The translations under genes were made by a program, and so were the position numbers. Under the pieces are notes generated by a model that was given only the letters and a program-made list of their open reading frames with translations, searched no databases and had not been told where the DNA came from. Below are positions 8,439-17,519 of a stretch of DNA of 64,000 bases, piece after piece. This DNA comes from Chthoniobacterales bacterium (lineage in GTDB: Bacteria > Verrucomicrobiota > Verrucomicrobiia > Chthoniobacterales > Terrimicrobiaceae). Every line of letters begins with the position of its first letter. Within the stretch, counting starts at the first letter, position 1. Location of the stretch: the NCBI GenBank assembly GCA_014879575.1, contig JACSRU010000116.1:1-64000 (forward strand). Direction: 5' to 3'.

Positions 8439-9235
8439 GGTCGGAGCGGGGATTCACCCTCCTGGAATTGCTGGCGACGCTCGGCATCCTTCTCGTGCTG
8501 GCGACCCTGATCTATCCGGTGGCGACAAATTGCATCGGGCGCGGACGCGCCGCGACGGAGATGGCGGGAGCCCGGCGCTCTGTCGCCGCCTGGGTCGCGT
8601 ATGCCGCCGAAAATAACAACGCCCTTCTTCCGGGGTATAAGACCGATTCCACCGTGGTGAATGCCAGGGGACAAAAGCTCGGCTTCCCGGCGAATGCGCG
8701 GTATGTTTTCCGGCTTGCCCCGTATTTGAACTACGAACTGAAGGGATCGTTGCTGGTCAATGATCAGAAAAAAATTCAGGACGAATACGAAATGAGCATC
8801 TCGCCTTCCTTCGGGATCAACCTGACCTTCGTCGGAGGAGATTATGGCGGGGGAAGCGACCTCTATCCCTCGGATGCCAACTTTGCCACCTACGGAAAAT
8901 TTGTGGTGACGAATTTGAATGAAATCCACTCGCCCACAAAGTTGATCGTCTTTGCCTCCGCACGGATCACCGACAACCAGGGGCGTGTCCAGGAAGGATA
9001 CAATGCGGTCAGATCGCCCCGGCTTTTCACCGAGCGGTGGGGACAGGATTACGAAGAGAGCGCGCCGTATTATGAATTTGGCGCCGTGCATCCGAGGTTC
9101 GAGGAGCGCGCGGTCTGCGCGATGGCCGACGGCCATGTCGAGATGCTCACCCTCGCCGACTTGCGCGACATGCGGCGGTGGTCCAACCAGGCCGCCGTGG
9201 CGGATGACCCGGACTGGGTGCTGACGCCGCTGTGA
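8435..9235 (+). CDS. Prepilin-type N-terminal cleavage/methylation protein (pseudopilin)
   Basis: 266 residues. Starts MRSERGFTLLELLATLGIL: a short basic leader, G|F prepilin peptidase cleavage site, Glu+5 and a hydrophobic helix. The rest is a periplasmic domain ending with a variant of the processing-associated H-X9-DG motif (His, 12 residues, then ADGHVE). Such proteins are type II secretion/type IV pilus-like pseudopilins. The ATG at 8435 overlaps the upstream PEP-CTERM stop as ATGA. Only 44 bases separate it from hmuS. This PEP-CTERM/pseudopilin order recurs at 33606-32017 and 40261-41868. Confidence 0.85.
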   Translation: MRSERGFTLLELLATLGILLVLATLIYPVATNCIGRGRAATEMAGARRSVAAWVAYAAENNNALLPGYKTDSTVVNARGQKLGFPANARYVFRLAPYLNYELKGSLLVNDQKKIQDEYEMSISPSFGINLTFVGGDYGGGSDLYPSDANFATYGKFVVTNLNEIHSPTKLIVFASARITDNQGRVQEGYNAVRSPRLFTERWGQDYEESAPYYEFGAVHPRFEERAVCAMADGHVEMLTLADLRDMRRWSNQAAVADDPDWVLTPL

Positions 9236-9279
9236 GGGGCGCTTGATCTTTCACCAAACCAACAACCAGGAAACATGAT

Positions 9280-10335
9280 ATGAAAACCGACACGACAGAA
9301 ACCCTCAAGGACCGCTGGGAAGCGCTTCTTGCAACGAAACCCAAACTGCGCATCCGGGACGCCGCCGCCGAACTCGGCGTCAGTGAAGCGGAATTGCTCG
9401 CCACACGCTGCGGCAACGATGTGGTCCGCCTTGCCGCGGACTGGACACAACTGATCAAGGACCTCCCCATGCTGGGCCGCGTGATGTGCCTCACGCGCAA
9501 CGAACACGCCGTGCATGAGCGTTACGGGGAATTTCTCCAGGTGGATTTCTTCCACGGCATGGGACAGGTCGTCGGGCCGGATATTGATCTGCGCCTTTTC
9601 CTCAACAACTGGCAGCATGGTTTCGCCGTGACCGACATCACCGAGGAGGGGGAACGGCAGAGCTTCCAGTTCTTCGACGCGGCCGGCATGGCGGTTCACA
9701 AAATCTACCTGCAGAAGCAAAGCAACTACGCTTCCTACGGACTGATTCTGAACAAATACCGCTCAACGGATCAGGGCACGGAAGTGAGCGTCAAGCCGGC
9801 TCCCAAACCGCGTCCCGAAATGCCGGATGCCGAGATTGACGTGGAGGGATTCGGCCAGGCCTGGCGCGAACTCAAGGACACGCATGCCTTTTATCTGATC
9901 CTTCAAAAATACCGGGTGAGCCGCCTGCAGGCCCTGCGCCTGGCACCGGAGGGATTTTCCCGTCAGGTCAAAATCTCCTCCACAAAGCAACTGCTCGAAT
10001 CGGCCGCCCAATCCGGTCTGCCGATCATGGTCTTTATCGGAAACCGCGGGTGCATCCAGATCCATACCGGGCCGGTGAAGAACATCAAAATGTTCGGAGC
10101 CGAATGGCTCAATGTCCTCGACGAGGATTTCAACATGCACCTGCGGGACACCGCCATCACTGCGGCCTGGATCGTTCGCAAGCCGACTGTGGATGGCATC
10201 GTGACATCGCTGGAAATTTATGATGCCGAAGGGAACAACGTGGTGACGTTTTTTGGAAAACGGAAACCGGGAAGCCCCGAAGATCCGGCATGGATTGCGC
10301 TCACGGACAGCCTGCCCGGGGAGGTCGCTTCATGA
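9280..10335 (+). CDS. hmuS: Hemin-degrading factor / heme carrier HmuS
   Basis: 351 residues, the normal length for HemS/HmuS/ChuS. The two HemS-like repeats are visible, with LGRVMCLTRNEHAVHERYG near 64-82 and a second half around 185-340 containing RNVLDEDFNMHL-like sequence. The family binds heme in the cytoplasm and releases iron or passes heme on. AGGAAA precedes the ATG. Its stop overlaps the start of hmuT as ATGA, so it is the first of four translationally coupled heme-uptake genes. Confidence 0.9.
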   Translation: MKTDTTETLKDRWEALLATKPKLRIRDAAAELGVSEAELLATRCGNDVVRLAADWTQLIKDLPMLGRVMCLTRNEHAVHERYGEFLQVDFFHGMGQVVGPDIDLRLFLNNWQHGFAVTDITEEGERQSFQFFDAAGMAVHKIYLQKQSNYASYGLILNKYRSTDQGTEVSVKPAPKPRPEMPDAEIDVEGFGQAWRELKDTHAFYLILQKYRVSRLQALRLAPEGFSRQVKISSTKQLLESAAQSGLPIMVFIGNRGCIQIHTGPVKNIKMFGAEWLNVLDEDFNMHLRDTAITAAWIVRKPTVDGIVTSLEIYDAEGNNVVTFFGKRKPGSPEDPAWIALTDSLPGEVAS

Positions 10336-11162
10336 AATGGGTGATTGCCGCTCTGGCCGCCCTGACCTCCGCAGCCCTGGCGGAGGCTCCCTCGCGGATT
10401 GTTTCCGTCGGTGGCGCCGCCACGGAAACGGTCTTTGCGCTGGGAGCCGGTGAGACCGTCGTGGGAGTGGATACAAGCAGCGTGTATCCGGAAAAGGCGA
10501 CCGCACTTCCGCAGGTCGGTTATCAACGGATGCTCTCCGCCGAGGGGATTGCCTCCCTGAAGCCGGATCTGGTCATTCTCGCCGCAACTGCCGGCCCACC
10601 GGCGGCCATCGAACAACTGGAAAAACTCGGCATCCCGATGCTCCGCCTGCAGGAGGGTTACAACGTCGGGGCAACCATTGCGCGGGTTCAACAAATCGGA
10701 ACGGCACTCGGTCGGACGTCCCAAGCGGACGAAATCTGCCGGAAGATCCAGGCGGACGCCACGGCGATTCCCTCGCCGCGTCATCCGACCGCACGGGTTC
10801 TGTTTGTCATGTCCGCCGGCGGGGGGGCTCCCCTGGTGGCGGGCTCGGGCACGGCGGCGGACGCCGTCATTACCCTCGCCGGCGCGAAAAATGTCGGCGG
10901 AGATTTTTCGGGTTACAAGCAACTCTCCCCCGAAGCCCTCGTGGCGCTCGATCCGGAGGTCGTGGTCACAACCTCCCGGACGATCAAGGCGGTGACATCC
11001 GGGGAGTTGCTGCCGGGACTTGCGCAGACGGCGGCCGGAAGGAATGCGAGACTCATTGTGATGGACGATCTGTATTTGCTCGGCTTCGGACCCCGGGTAG
11101 GTGAGGCGCTTGCGGAGTTCTCCAAAAAGCTGGCGGATTACCGGTTGAGTGCCGGGCGATGA
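10332..11162 (+). CDS. hmuT: Heme ABC transporter, periplasmic heme-binding protein HmuT
   Basis: 276 residues. Signal peptide MKWVIAALAALTSAALA, then a class III (cluster 8) binding-protein fold with RIVSVGGAATETVFALGAG at the start, LKPDLVILAA, and a long linking helix. HmuT captures heme in the periplasm for the HmuUV permease. The ATG at 10332 overlaps the hmuS stop and its own TGA overlaps the hmuU start. No TonB-dependent outer-membrane receptor gene accompanies the operon in this window. Confidence 0.9.
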   Translation: MKWVIAALAALTSAALAEAPSRIVSVGGAATETVFALGAGETVVGVDTSSVYPEKATALPQVGYQRMLSAEGIASLKPDLVILAATAGPPAAIEQLEKLGIPMLRLQEGYNVGATIARVQQIGTALGRTSQADEICRKIQADATAIPSPRHPTARVLFVMSAGGGAPLVAGSGTAADAVITLAGAKNVGGDFSGYKQLSPEALVALDPEVVVTTSRTIKAVTSGELLPGLAQTAAGRNARLIVMDDLYLLGFGPRVGEALAEFSKKLADYRLSAGR

Positions 11163-12154
11163 GTCCCTCGCGGCCTGCGATCCTCTTTTTTTTCCTCATC
11201 CTGGCATCGGTTGCCGTGACGTTTGTGTCCCTGCGAACCGGTGCCGTTGAGGTGACGTGGGCGGAGATGCTCGGCGGAGAGGGATCCACGGGAGCGCGGG
11301 TTTTTCGGGTGATGCGCGTGCCCCGTGCGCTGATGGGATTTCTTTGTGGGGGGGCGTTGGGGATATGCGGTGCCGCGTTGCAGGGACTCTTCCGGAATCC
11401 TCTTGCCGATCCGGCACTCGTTGGGGTGTCCGGCGGCGCCTCGCTCGGTGCGGTGGGTGGCATTGTCTTTGCGGGCCCCTTGTTGGGCGCCTCCTCTTAT
11501 GCGCTTCCGGTTTGCGCCTTTCTGGGAGCCCTTGCGGCCACTTTTCTGGTCCAGGCCATTGCCTCCCAGAATGGCCGTGTGCTTGTTTCCACGCTGTTGC
11601 TTGCGGGTATTGCCGTCAACGCATTGACCGGAGCCGGGATTGGATGGATGGTCTATGGAGCCAATGACAGCCAGTTGCGAGACTTCACCTTCTGGAGCCT
11701 GGGAAGCCTGGCCGGGACCGGGTGGCATTCGGTGTTCTCCAGCCTGCCCTTTGTCGTCCTCTCAACGGTCCTCCTCATCTGGCGCGGACGGACACTGAAT
11801 GCGCTGTCGCTGGGGGAATCCGATGCCTGGCACATGGGCGCCCCTGTGGAGTCCGCAAAACGCTCGATCCTCGTGGCCTCTGCATTGGCGGTCGGCGCGA
11901 GCACGGCCTTTACCGGAACCATCGGGTTTATCGGACTCGTTGCGCCGCATGTGGTCCGGATTTTCTGTGGCGCCGATCATCGGGTTGTCCTCCCGGCGTC
12001 GTTTCTTGTGGGGGGCTGTCTGTTGACCGGCGCCGATGTGCTGGCGCGGATTGCCAGGGCGCCGGCAGAAGTTCCGGTGGGCATCGTGGTCGCTACGATC
12101 GGAGCCCCCTTTTTTGTCGCGCTCCTCATGCGGGGGAAAGGGCAGGGGATGTGA
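11159..12154 (+). CDS. hmuU: Heme ABC transporter permease HmuU (FecCD family)
   Basis: 331 residues with eight to ten predicted hydrophobic segments. The FecCD signatures RVMRVPRALMGFLCGGALG, LADPALVGVSGGASLGA and GTIGFIGLVAPHVVR are all present. It forms the inner-membrane channel moving heme into the cytoplasm with HmuV. Start and stop both sit in 4-base overlaps, with hmuT (ATGA) and hmuV (GTGA). Confidence 0.92.
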   Translation: MSPSRPAILFFFLILASVAVTFVSLRTGAVEVTWAEMLGGEGSTGARVFRVMRVPRALMGFLCGGALGICGAALQGLFRNPLADPALVGVSGGASLGAVGGIVFAGPLLGASSYALPVCAFLGALAATFLVQAIASQNGRVLVSTLLLAGIAVNALTGAGIGWMVYGANDSQLRDFTFWSLGSLAGTGWHSVFSSLPFVVLSTVLLIWRGRTLNALSLGESDAWHMGAPVESAKRSILVASALAVGASTAFTGTIGFIGLVAPHVVRIFCGADHRVVLPASFLVGGCLLTGADVLARIARAPAEVPVGIVVATIGAPFFVALLMRGKGQGM

Positions 12155-12951
12155 ATACCCTCGCCGCGGAAAATTTGTCGCTTTCGAGAGACGGGAGAAC
12201 GGTGGTCGGCGGGCTGAATTTTTCCGTGCCACCGGGGAGTCTGCTCGTGGTGGCGGGTCCCAATGGCGCGGGGAAATCCACTTTGCTGCGCGTTCTCTCC
12301 GGTGAACTGCCGCCCTCGCAGGGGCGGGTCTTGTTTGGCGGGCGGGACATCGCTTCGATTCCCCATCGCGAGCTGGCCCGCCGCCGGGTTTTTCTCGCCC
12401 AGCAAAGCGAATGCCGGCTTCCTTTTCTTGCCTGCGAAATGGCTCTCCTTGGCGCGGAAGCCGCCGGACATCGGGGACGCGCGGCGCGGGAGCGCGCAGC
12501 GGCTGCCCTGGAGATGGCGGGCGTCTCCCATTTGGGCTCCCGCATGATGTCGAAGCTGTCCGGGGGGGAGCAACAGCGCGTGCATTGGGCGCGCGTTCTC
12601 GCCCAACTCGATGAGCAAACCGAAGACCGCCTCGTCTTTCTTGACGAACCGGTGTCCAGCCTGGATTTGGCGCACCAACATGAATTGCTCGCCAGGGCAA
12701 GACGTCTCGCGAAAGCCGGCGCCACCGTGGTGGCCGTTCTGCACGATTTGAATCTCGCCGCGCGGTATGCCGACGAGTTGCTCCTCCTCAATGACGGGGG
12801 GATGCAGTCTCATGGCGCACCGGCTCAGGTGCTCGAACCGGAGACGATTTCCCGGGTTTTTCAGGTCTCGGCTCAGGTGATTGCGCATCCGACGGATGGC
12901 GGGCCGCTGGTTGTCGTCAAGGATCGGATCCCCAACGAACCTGCTGAGTGA
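12151..12951 (+). CDS. hmuV: Heme ABC transporter ATP-binding protein HmuV
   Basis: 266 residues from a GTG start at 12151 that overlaps the hmuU stop as GTGA. Walker A is GPNGAGKST near 36-44, the signature motif LSGGEQQRV near 140, Walker B RLVFLDEP with the D-loop SSLD, and the switch His in VLHDLN. It powers HmuU. The operon ends 15 bases before the stop of a convergent AraC-type gene. Confidence 0.92.
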   Translation: MNTLAAENLSLSRDGRTVVGGLNFSVPPGSLLVVAGPNGAGKSTLLRVLSGELPPSQGRVLFGGRDIASIPHRELARRRVFLAQQSECRLPFLACEMALLGAEAAGHRGRAARERAAAALEMAGVSHLGSRMMSKLSGGEQQRVHWARVLAQLDEQTEDRLVFLDEPVSSLDLAHQHELLARARRLAKAGATVVAVLHDLNLAARYADELLLLNDGGMQSHGAPAQVLEPETISRVFQVSAQVIAHPTDGGPLVVVKDRIPNEPAE

Positions 12952-12966
12952 GAATGCCGACGGAAG

Positions 12967-13872
12967 TCAGGATTTCTTTTGCAGGGGGAAGACGCAGGGA
13001 CAGTGGCCGAATTGCTTCGTAAAGGCTTTGCTGAAGTGACTCAGGCTGGAGTAGCCGACCATCATGCCCGCCTCGGTGACATTATATTTTCCGCTTCGCA
13101 ACAACTCGGCCGCACGTTCGAGACGGCTGGTCCGGAGGTATCGCGTGATCGTGGTGCCGGTCTCCTCCGAAAAAAGTCTGCTCAGGTGAAACGGACTGCA
13201 ACCGACCTCCCGGGCCAGATCCTTCAACGAGGGGGGAGCTTCCAAGTCGCGTGCGAGAATTTCCTTCACCTTCTCCGCCCGCTCCCGCGAGACCTGCTTC
13301 TGGCGTTCGCAAAATAATTGTTCCGGCGCGAAGACATGTGCCAGGACTTCCAAAATTTTTCCCGGATACCAAATCCCGGGCAAGGCCGTCGGCGGATTCC
13401 GCATCTCCTCGGCCGCCCGCCGGACCCAGGGACTCATCGGCCGCGCCAGCGGCAAGGCCGTCGCCCTCTCGGCTCCCTCCAAAAAGGCCCGGACCTCCCT
13501 CGGACACTGGGCGGCAAATTCCCCGATCGCTCTGGCCAGCCACTCGCGCGATGTCTCGATCGTCAAAAAACAATGCCTCTCGTTCGCTTCCCGCCAACCC
13601 TTCAATTTTCCCTGCGTGTAATAGAAAACCGTCTGCGGCCCGTTTGCAGAGACGATCCCGCGACCCTTTCCGAATCTTCCCCGGCCCTCAAAATTCAGAC
13701 AAATCTCCAAACTCTCCGGGTGAAAACTTTTCCCCCATTCCAAATGCCGCAATGCCAAAAAATCGTGCCACTCCACGCTGATCCCCTGCGTGTCAAAGCC
13801 ACCAAAAAGCAACTTCCACTCCCCCTGGACCTCTTCCCAAACCTCCTTTTCAGAAAATGCCTCACCCTCCAT
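12967..13872 (-). CDS. AraC family transcriptional regulator, PchR-like
   Basis: 301 residues from the ATG at 13872; an in-frame TTG at 13902 would add ten residues, and neither has a convincing ribosome site. The N-terminal sensor half resembles PchR/siderophore-type AraC proteins (for example RHCFLTIETSREWLA). The C-terminal 100 residues are two helix-turn-helix units, LKDLAREVGCSPFHLSRLF and VTEAGMMVGYSSLSHFSKAF. Tail-to-tail position 15 bases from hmuV suggests it controls the heme operon in response to iron or a siderophore-type ligand. That link is inferred from location and family only. Confidence 0.82.
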   Translation of the reverse strand: MEGEAFSEKEVWEEVQGEWKLLFGGFDTQGISVEWHDFLALRHLEWGKSFHPESLEICLNFEGRGRFGKGRGIVSANGPQTVFYYTQGKLKGWREANERHCFLTIETSREWLARAIGEFAAQCPREVRAFLEGAERATALPLARPMSPWVRRAAEEMRNPPTALPGIWYPGKILEVLAHVFAPEQLFCERQKQVSRERAEKVKEILARDLEAPPSLKDLAREVGCSPFHLSRLFSEETGTTITRYLRTSRLERAAELLRSGKYNVTEAGMMVGYSSLSHFSKAFTKQFGHCPCVFPLQKKS

Positions 13873-13883
13873 CCCTTTTATAA

Positions 13884-13898
13884 TGAGACTATATCTCA
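13884..13898. promoter_or_regulatory. 7-1-7 palindrome resembling an iron-regulator (Fur-type) site
   Basis: TGAGACT-A-TATCTCA has 5 of 7 matching positions in each arm around one central base. It lies over the possible start of the PchR-like gene and upstream of ileS, in an AT-rich stretch. The spacing is that of Fur-family 7-1-7 sites, and the neighbouring genes are iron-related, but the match is modest. Confidence 0.3.
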
Positions 13899-13992
13899 AC
13901 AATGAAAGGCTTTTATTTTTATGAGTGAGGCCATTGGCATTCGAGCTTCATTTGACCAGGGGGGTGGCGGCTGCTAAAGGTGGCGGTTTTCC

Positions 13993-16719
13993 ATGAGCGG
14001 CTACAAACATACCATCAAGCTTCCGAAGACCGATTTTCCGATGAAGGCCGGGTTGGCCCAGCGCGAGCCCGAGATGCTGCGGAGGTGGGAGAGCGAGGGA
14101 CTTTACGAGAAAATCCAGGAAGCGCGGCGGGAGGCTCCGCTCTATGTTTTGCACGACGGGCCACCGTTTGCGAACGGTGATGTCCATATGGGCACGGCGT
14201 TGAACAAGATCCTGAAGGATTTCGTGGTGAAGTCGCGTTCGATGGCCGGTTTTCGGGCGCCGTTTATTCCGGGGTGGGATTGTCACGGACTGCCGATTGA
14301 ATTCCGCGTGGTGAAATCCTCCGCCGGTCTTACGCCTGCGGAGGTCCGCCGCCGTTCGGAGGAATACGCCCGCAAGTTTATTGACATCCAGCGCACCCAG
14401 TTTCGCCGACTTGGGGTGTTGGGGGATTGGGAGAATCCCTACCTCACGCTTGATCCCGGCTACGAAGCGGATGTCATTCGGTCCTTCGGACGTTTTGTGG
14501 AGGCCGGTCTGGTCTATCGGAAGAAGAAGCCGGTTTTGTGGAGCACGGGGGCGCAGACGGCATTGGCCGAGGCGGAGGTGGAATATCAGGAAAAAACTTC
14601 CGTGGCGGCCTATGTGACGTTTCCGCTTGTCAGTGGCGATCTTGCCGGCGAGGCCTCCATGGTCATCTGGACGACCACTCCCTGGACGCTTCCCGCCAAT
14701 CTGGCGATTGCCGTCCATGCCCGCCACACGTATGCCGTTGTGAGGGTGAGTCTTCATGGCGCAGAGCAGCGACTCGTGATGGCTGAGGCCCTGGTGGAGG
14801 GGTTCTGTGCCGCAACAGGCGCCGAAAAGCTGGCCGTGGAAAAACTCCTTCCGGGAGCCGACCTCGAGGGGCACCTCGCAAGGCATCCCTTCCTCGACCG
14901 CACCTCGACAATCTATGCGGCGGATTTTGTGACGCTGGATACGGGCACCGGATGCGTGCATATCGCTCCTGGTCACGGCGAGGACGACTACCGCCTCGGC
15001 ATGGAACATAACCTCCCGTTGCTTTCACCCGTTGATGACAAGGGATGCTTCACTGCGGAGTGCGAATTGCCGGAGTTTGTGGGCCAATACGTCTTCGACG
15101 CCAACGAGGGGATCCTTGCCCTGCTCCAGGAGAAAGGCGCCCTCGCCGGGCGTGAGGCGTATGCGCACAGCTATCCGCATTGCTGGCGCTCCAAGACCCC
15201 CGTGATCTTCCGCGCGGTGGAACAATTTTTCATTCGGATTGATTCCCTGCGGGAGGCGGCTCTCGCCGGGGTGGACTCGGTAAAATGGCTGCCGCATTGG
15301 GGACGAAACCGAATCCGGGGCACCGTCGAGTCGCGTCCGGACTGGTGCATTTCCCGTCAACGCACGTGGGGGGTTCCGCTTCCGGTCTTTTACGATGGCA
15401 ACGGGGATCCGGTTCTGGATCCGGAAACGATTGCCAAAGTGGCGGATGTCTTTGCCGAGCGCGGCACGAATTCCTGGTTTGAACTCAGCGATGAGGAATG
15501 GGTGAAGCTCGTCGGGCTGCCATCCGGCATGACCCGCCGCCACGACACGCTGGATGTGTGGATTGACTCCGGGCTGAGCCACGAGGCGGTTCTCCGCCGT
15601 CGCCCCGAACTCACCTTTCCCGCCGACCTTTATCTGGAAGCCACCGACCAGCACAGGGGATGGTTCCAGAGCTCGCTCATGACGTCGGTGGCTCTCAACA
15701 AAGTGCCGCCGTATCGCGAGGTCCTCACGCACGGGTTCGTGGTGGATACGGACACAAGAAAAAAAATCTCGAAATCCGCGCAGGGGGGCTATCAGAAGCC
15801 CACGGAAGCCGACCATTATGTCGGGAAATACGGAGCCGATCTCCTGCGGCTGTGGGTGAGCAGCGTCAATTTCACGGATGACGTGCCGTTCTCGGAGGAA
15901 ATTTTCACGCGGCTTTCCGACGCCTACCGCCGGATCCGCAACACCCTCCGCATCCTTTTGGCGAACCTGCACGATTACGATGTCAGCTCGCCGCCGAAGG
16001 AGACCGACCTCACGTTTGTGGATCGCTGGATTCTTGCGCGACTCCAGGAGGTTGTGACGACATGCACCCAGGGATACGAGAGCCTCGAATTCCACCGGGT
16101 TTACCACACGATCAATCAATTTTGCGCGGTGGATTTGAGCAGCCTTTACGTGGACATCACAAAGGACCGGTTGTATTGCGACAAGGGAGACTCGTCCCGG
16201 CGGCGCGCCACGCAATTTGCGATGGCCAAGGTCCTCGAGGCACTGATCCCGTTGCTCGCGCCGATTCTTGCATTTACCGCGGAGGAGGCCTGGGGATATT
16301 TCCGGAAGGGAGTCTCCGTGCATTTGCAGCTTTTCCCCAAGCCCGATCCCACCTGGGCAAATCCGGATGCGGTCCGGGAAATGGATCGTCTGCTCGAACT
16401 CCGCAGCCTGATTTCCCAGGCGGTCGAGAAGATCCAGAAGGCGGGGGAGATCGGGAGCGCGCTCGAGGCTGGCGTCATCCTCACAGTGCCACCCGCCGAC
16501 CGCCCCCTGTTGGATTCGCTCCGTGGGGAACTCGAGGAGGTGTTTATTCTCAGCCATCTCACGGTGGCCACGGGCGAAGTGGCGGGTGCGACGGCCACGA
16601 AAACCTCCGCCGCGCGTTGTGAACGATGCTGGCGCCACCGGGACGAGGTCGGATCCTCAGCGGATCATCCGACGTTGTGCGCGAGGTGCGAAGAGGCCGT
16701 GGTCGCCGGGATTTCATGA
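13993..16719 (+). CDS. ileS: Isoleucyl-tRNA synthetase
   Basis: 908 residues, normal for bacterial IleRS. The class I HIGH motif appears as HMGT at 65-68 after PPFANGDV, and the KMSKS loop as KKISKS near residue 595. The editing domain lies between them ([11 protein letters not shown]). The C-terminal zinc site is CERCW...CARC in the last 35 residues. It charges tRNA-Ile. AGGTGG precedes the ATG. Its stop overlaps the start of lspA as ATGA, and this ileS-lspA pairing is common in bacteria. Confidence 0.97.
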   Translation: MSGYKHTIKLPKTDFPMKAGLAQREPEMLRRWESEGLYEKIQEARREAPLYVLHDGPPFANGDVHMGTALNKILKDFVVKSRSMAGFRAPFIPGWDCHGLPIEFRVVKSSAGLTPAEVRRRSEEYARKFIDIQRTQFRRLGVLGDWENPYLTLDPGYEADVIRSFGRFVEAGLVYRKKKPVLWSTGAQTALAEAEVEYQEKTSVAAYVTFPLVSGDLAGEASMVIWTTTPWTLPANLAIAVHARHTYAVVRVSLHGAEQRLVMAEALVEGFCAATGAEKLAVEKLLPGADLEGHLARHPFLDRTSTIYAADFVTLDTGTGCVHIAPGHGEDDYRLGMEHNLPLLSPVDDKGCFTAECELPEFVGQYVFDANEGILALLQEKGALAGREAYAHSYPHCWRSKTPVIFRAVEQFFIRIDSLREAALAGVDSVKWLPHWGRNRIRGTVESRPDWCISRQRTWGVPLPVFYDGNGDPVLDPETIAKVADVFAERGTNSWFELSDEEWVKLVGLPSGMTRRHDTLDVWIDSGLSHEAVLRRRPELTFPADLYLEATDQHRGWFQSSLMTSVALNKVPPYREVLTHGFVVDTDTRKKISKSAQGGYQKPTEADHYVGKYGADLLRLWVSSVNFTDDVPFSEEIFTRLSDAYRRIRNTLRILLANLHDYDVSSPPKETDLTFVDRWILARLQEVVTTCTQGYESLEFHRVYHTINQFCAVDLSSLYVDITKDRLYCDKGDSSRRRATQFAMAKVLEALIPLLAPILAFTAEEAWGYFRKGVSVHLQLFPKPDPTWANPDAVREMDRLLELRSLISQAVEKIQKAGEIGSALEAGVILTVPPADRPLLDSLRGELEEVFILSHLTVATGEVAGATATKTSAARCERCWRHRDEVGSSADHPTLCARCEEAVVAGIS

Positions 16720-17213
16720 AATCCGCCGCGCGGTATCTCCTGTTGCTGAGTTTGCCACTCTACGTTGCCGACCAGGTGACCAAGTGGCTGGTTCTCCAGC
16801 ACATCAATCCCGGAGAAGTGATCCCTGTCATTCCCGGAATCCTGAATTTTGTGCAGGTTCATAATACGGGGGCGGCTTTCGGCATGCTGAAGGATAGCAA
16901 TACGTTCTTCCTTCTGTTCGGTCTTCTCGCCCTCGTTGTCCTGGCCATCCTCGCGGGGCGGGGAGCCTTTTCCAGTCCGCTGTCCCGGATGGCATCCGCC
17001 CTTCTGGTCTCGGGAATTTTTGGGAATCTTACTGATCGCCTGCTCCATGGGTTCGTCGTGGATTTCCTGGATGTGATCCTGCCCTGGTATGGACATTGGC
17101 CGGCCTTTAACATCGCGGATTCCTGCATCTGTGTGGCCGCCGCACTTTTTCTTCTGGAAGGATTTCTTCCCGGAAAATCCGGGGCATCAACCAAAACTCT
17201 GCCCGCTGAATAA
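16716..17213 (+). CDS. lspA: Lipoprotein signal peptidase (signal peptidase II)
   Basis: 165 residues, four transmembrane helices. The catalytic aspartates are Asp107 in GNLTDR and Asp135 in FNIADS, and the VHNTGAAFG motif is at 48-56. It removes the signal peptide from prolipoproteins in the inner membrane. The ATG at 16716 overlaps the ileS stop, so the two genes are probably co-translated. Confidence 0.96.
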   Translation: MKSAARYLLLLSLPLYVADQVTKWLVLQHINPGEVIPVIPGILNFVQVHNTGAAFGMLKDSNTFFLLFGLLALVVLAILAGRGAFSSPLSRMASALLVSGIFGNLTDRLLHGFVVDFLDVILPWYGHWPAFNIADSCICVAAALFLLEGFLPGKSGASTKTLPAE

Positions 17214-17519
17214 TAAGGAAGGGTCTGTCGTGCCGGGGGGAACTCGTTCACACCGGCCAATCACATCCTCACTCCGGCGGGCACAGAAATTGTCTTGCGA
17301 TTCCTCGCCGGAGCGATATGTAAACGTTTATATGAAATTTCGGTCCAGACTCCGCTTCGTATTTTTGACACAGCATTCCAGGTGTGTTTTGCGCGGGCGG
17401 TGGCGTGGACCGGGGAGTTCGGGTTGTGCTTTTCTGCACGCGAGGGCTTCGGCGAATACCCGCAGGACTGCCCCTGCGAGCGCATGGGCATGACCCACTC
17501 AAGGATTAAAGAAACCACC
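17214..17519. promoter_or_regulatory. 306-base intergenic region with a LacI-type operator
   Basis: No gene is supported here. At 17321-17330 lies the perfect palindrome TAAACGTTTA, extended with one mismatch per side to ATgTAAACGTTTAtAT at 17318-17333. A central CG palindrome of this kind is typical of LacI-family operators. A TTGACA hexamer is at 17365-17370, and a small hairpin, CGCAGG/CCTGCG, lies at 17461-17478. The site would suit repression of the three-gene operon beginning at 17520. The regulator could be any of the LacI-type proteins elsewhere in the window. Confidence 0.55.

Noticed and set aside
12967-13992. T-box leader for ileS
   Set aside because: The gap before ileS is only about 120 bases and shows no T-box-like sequence or terminator pair.
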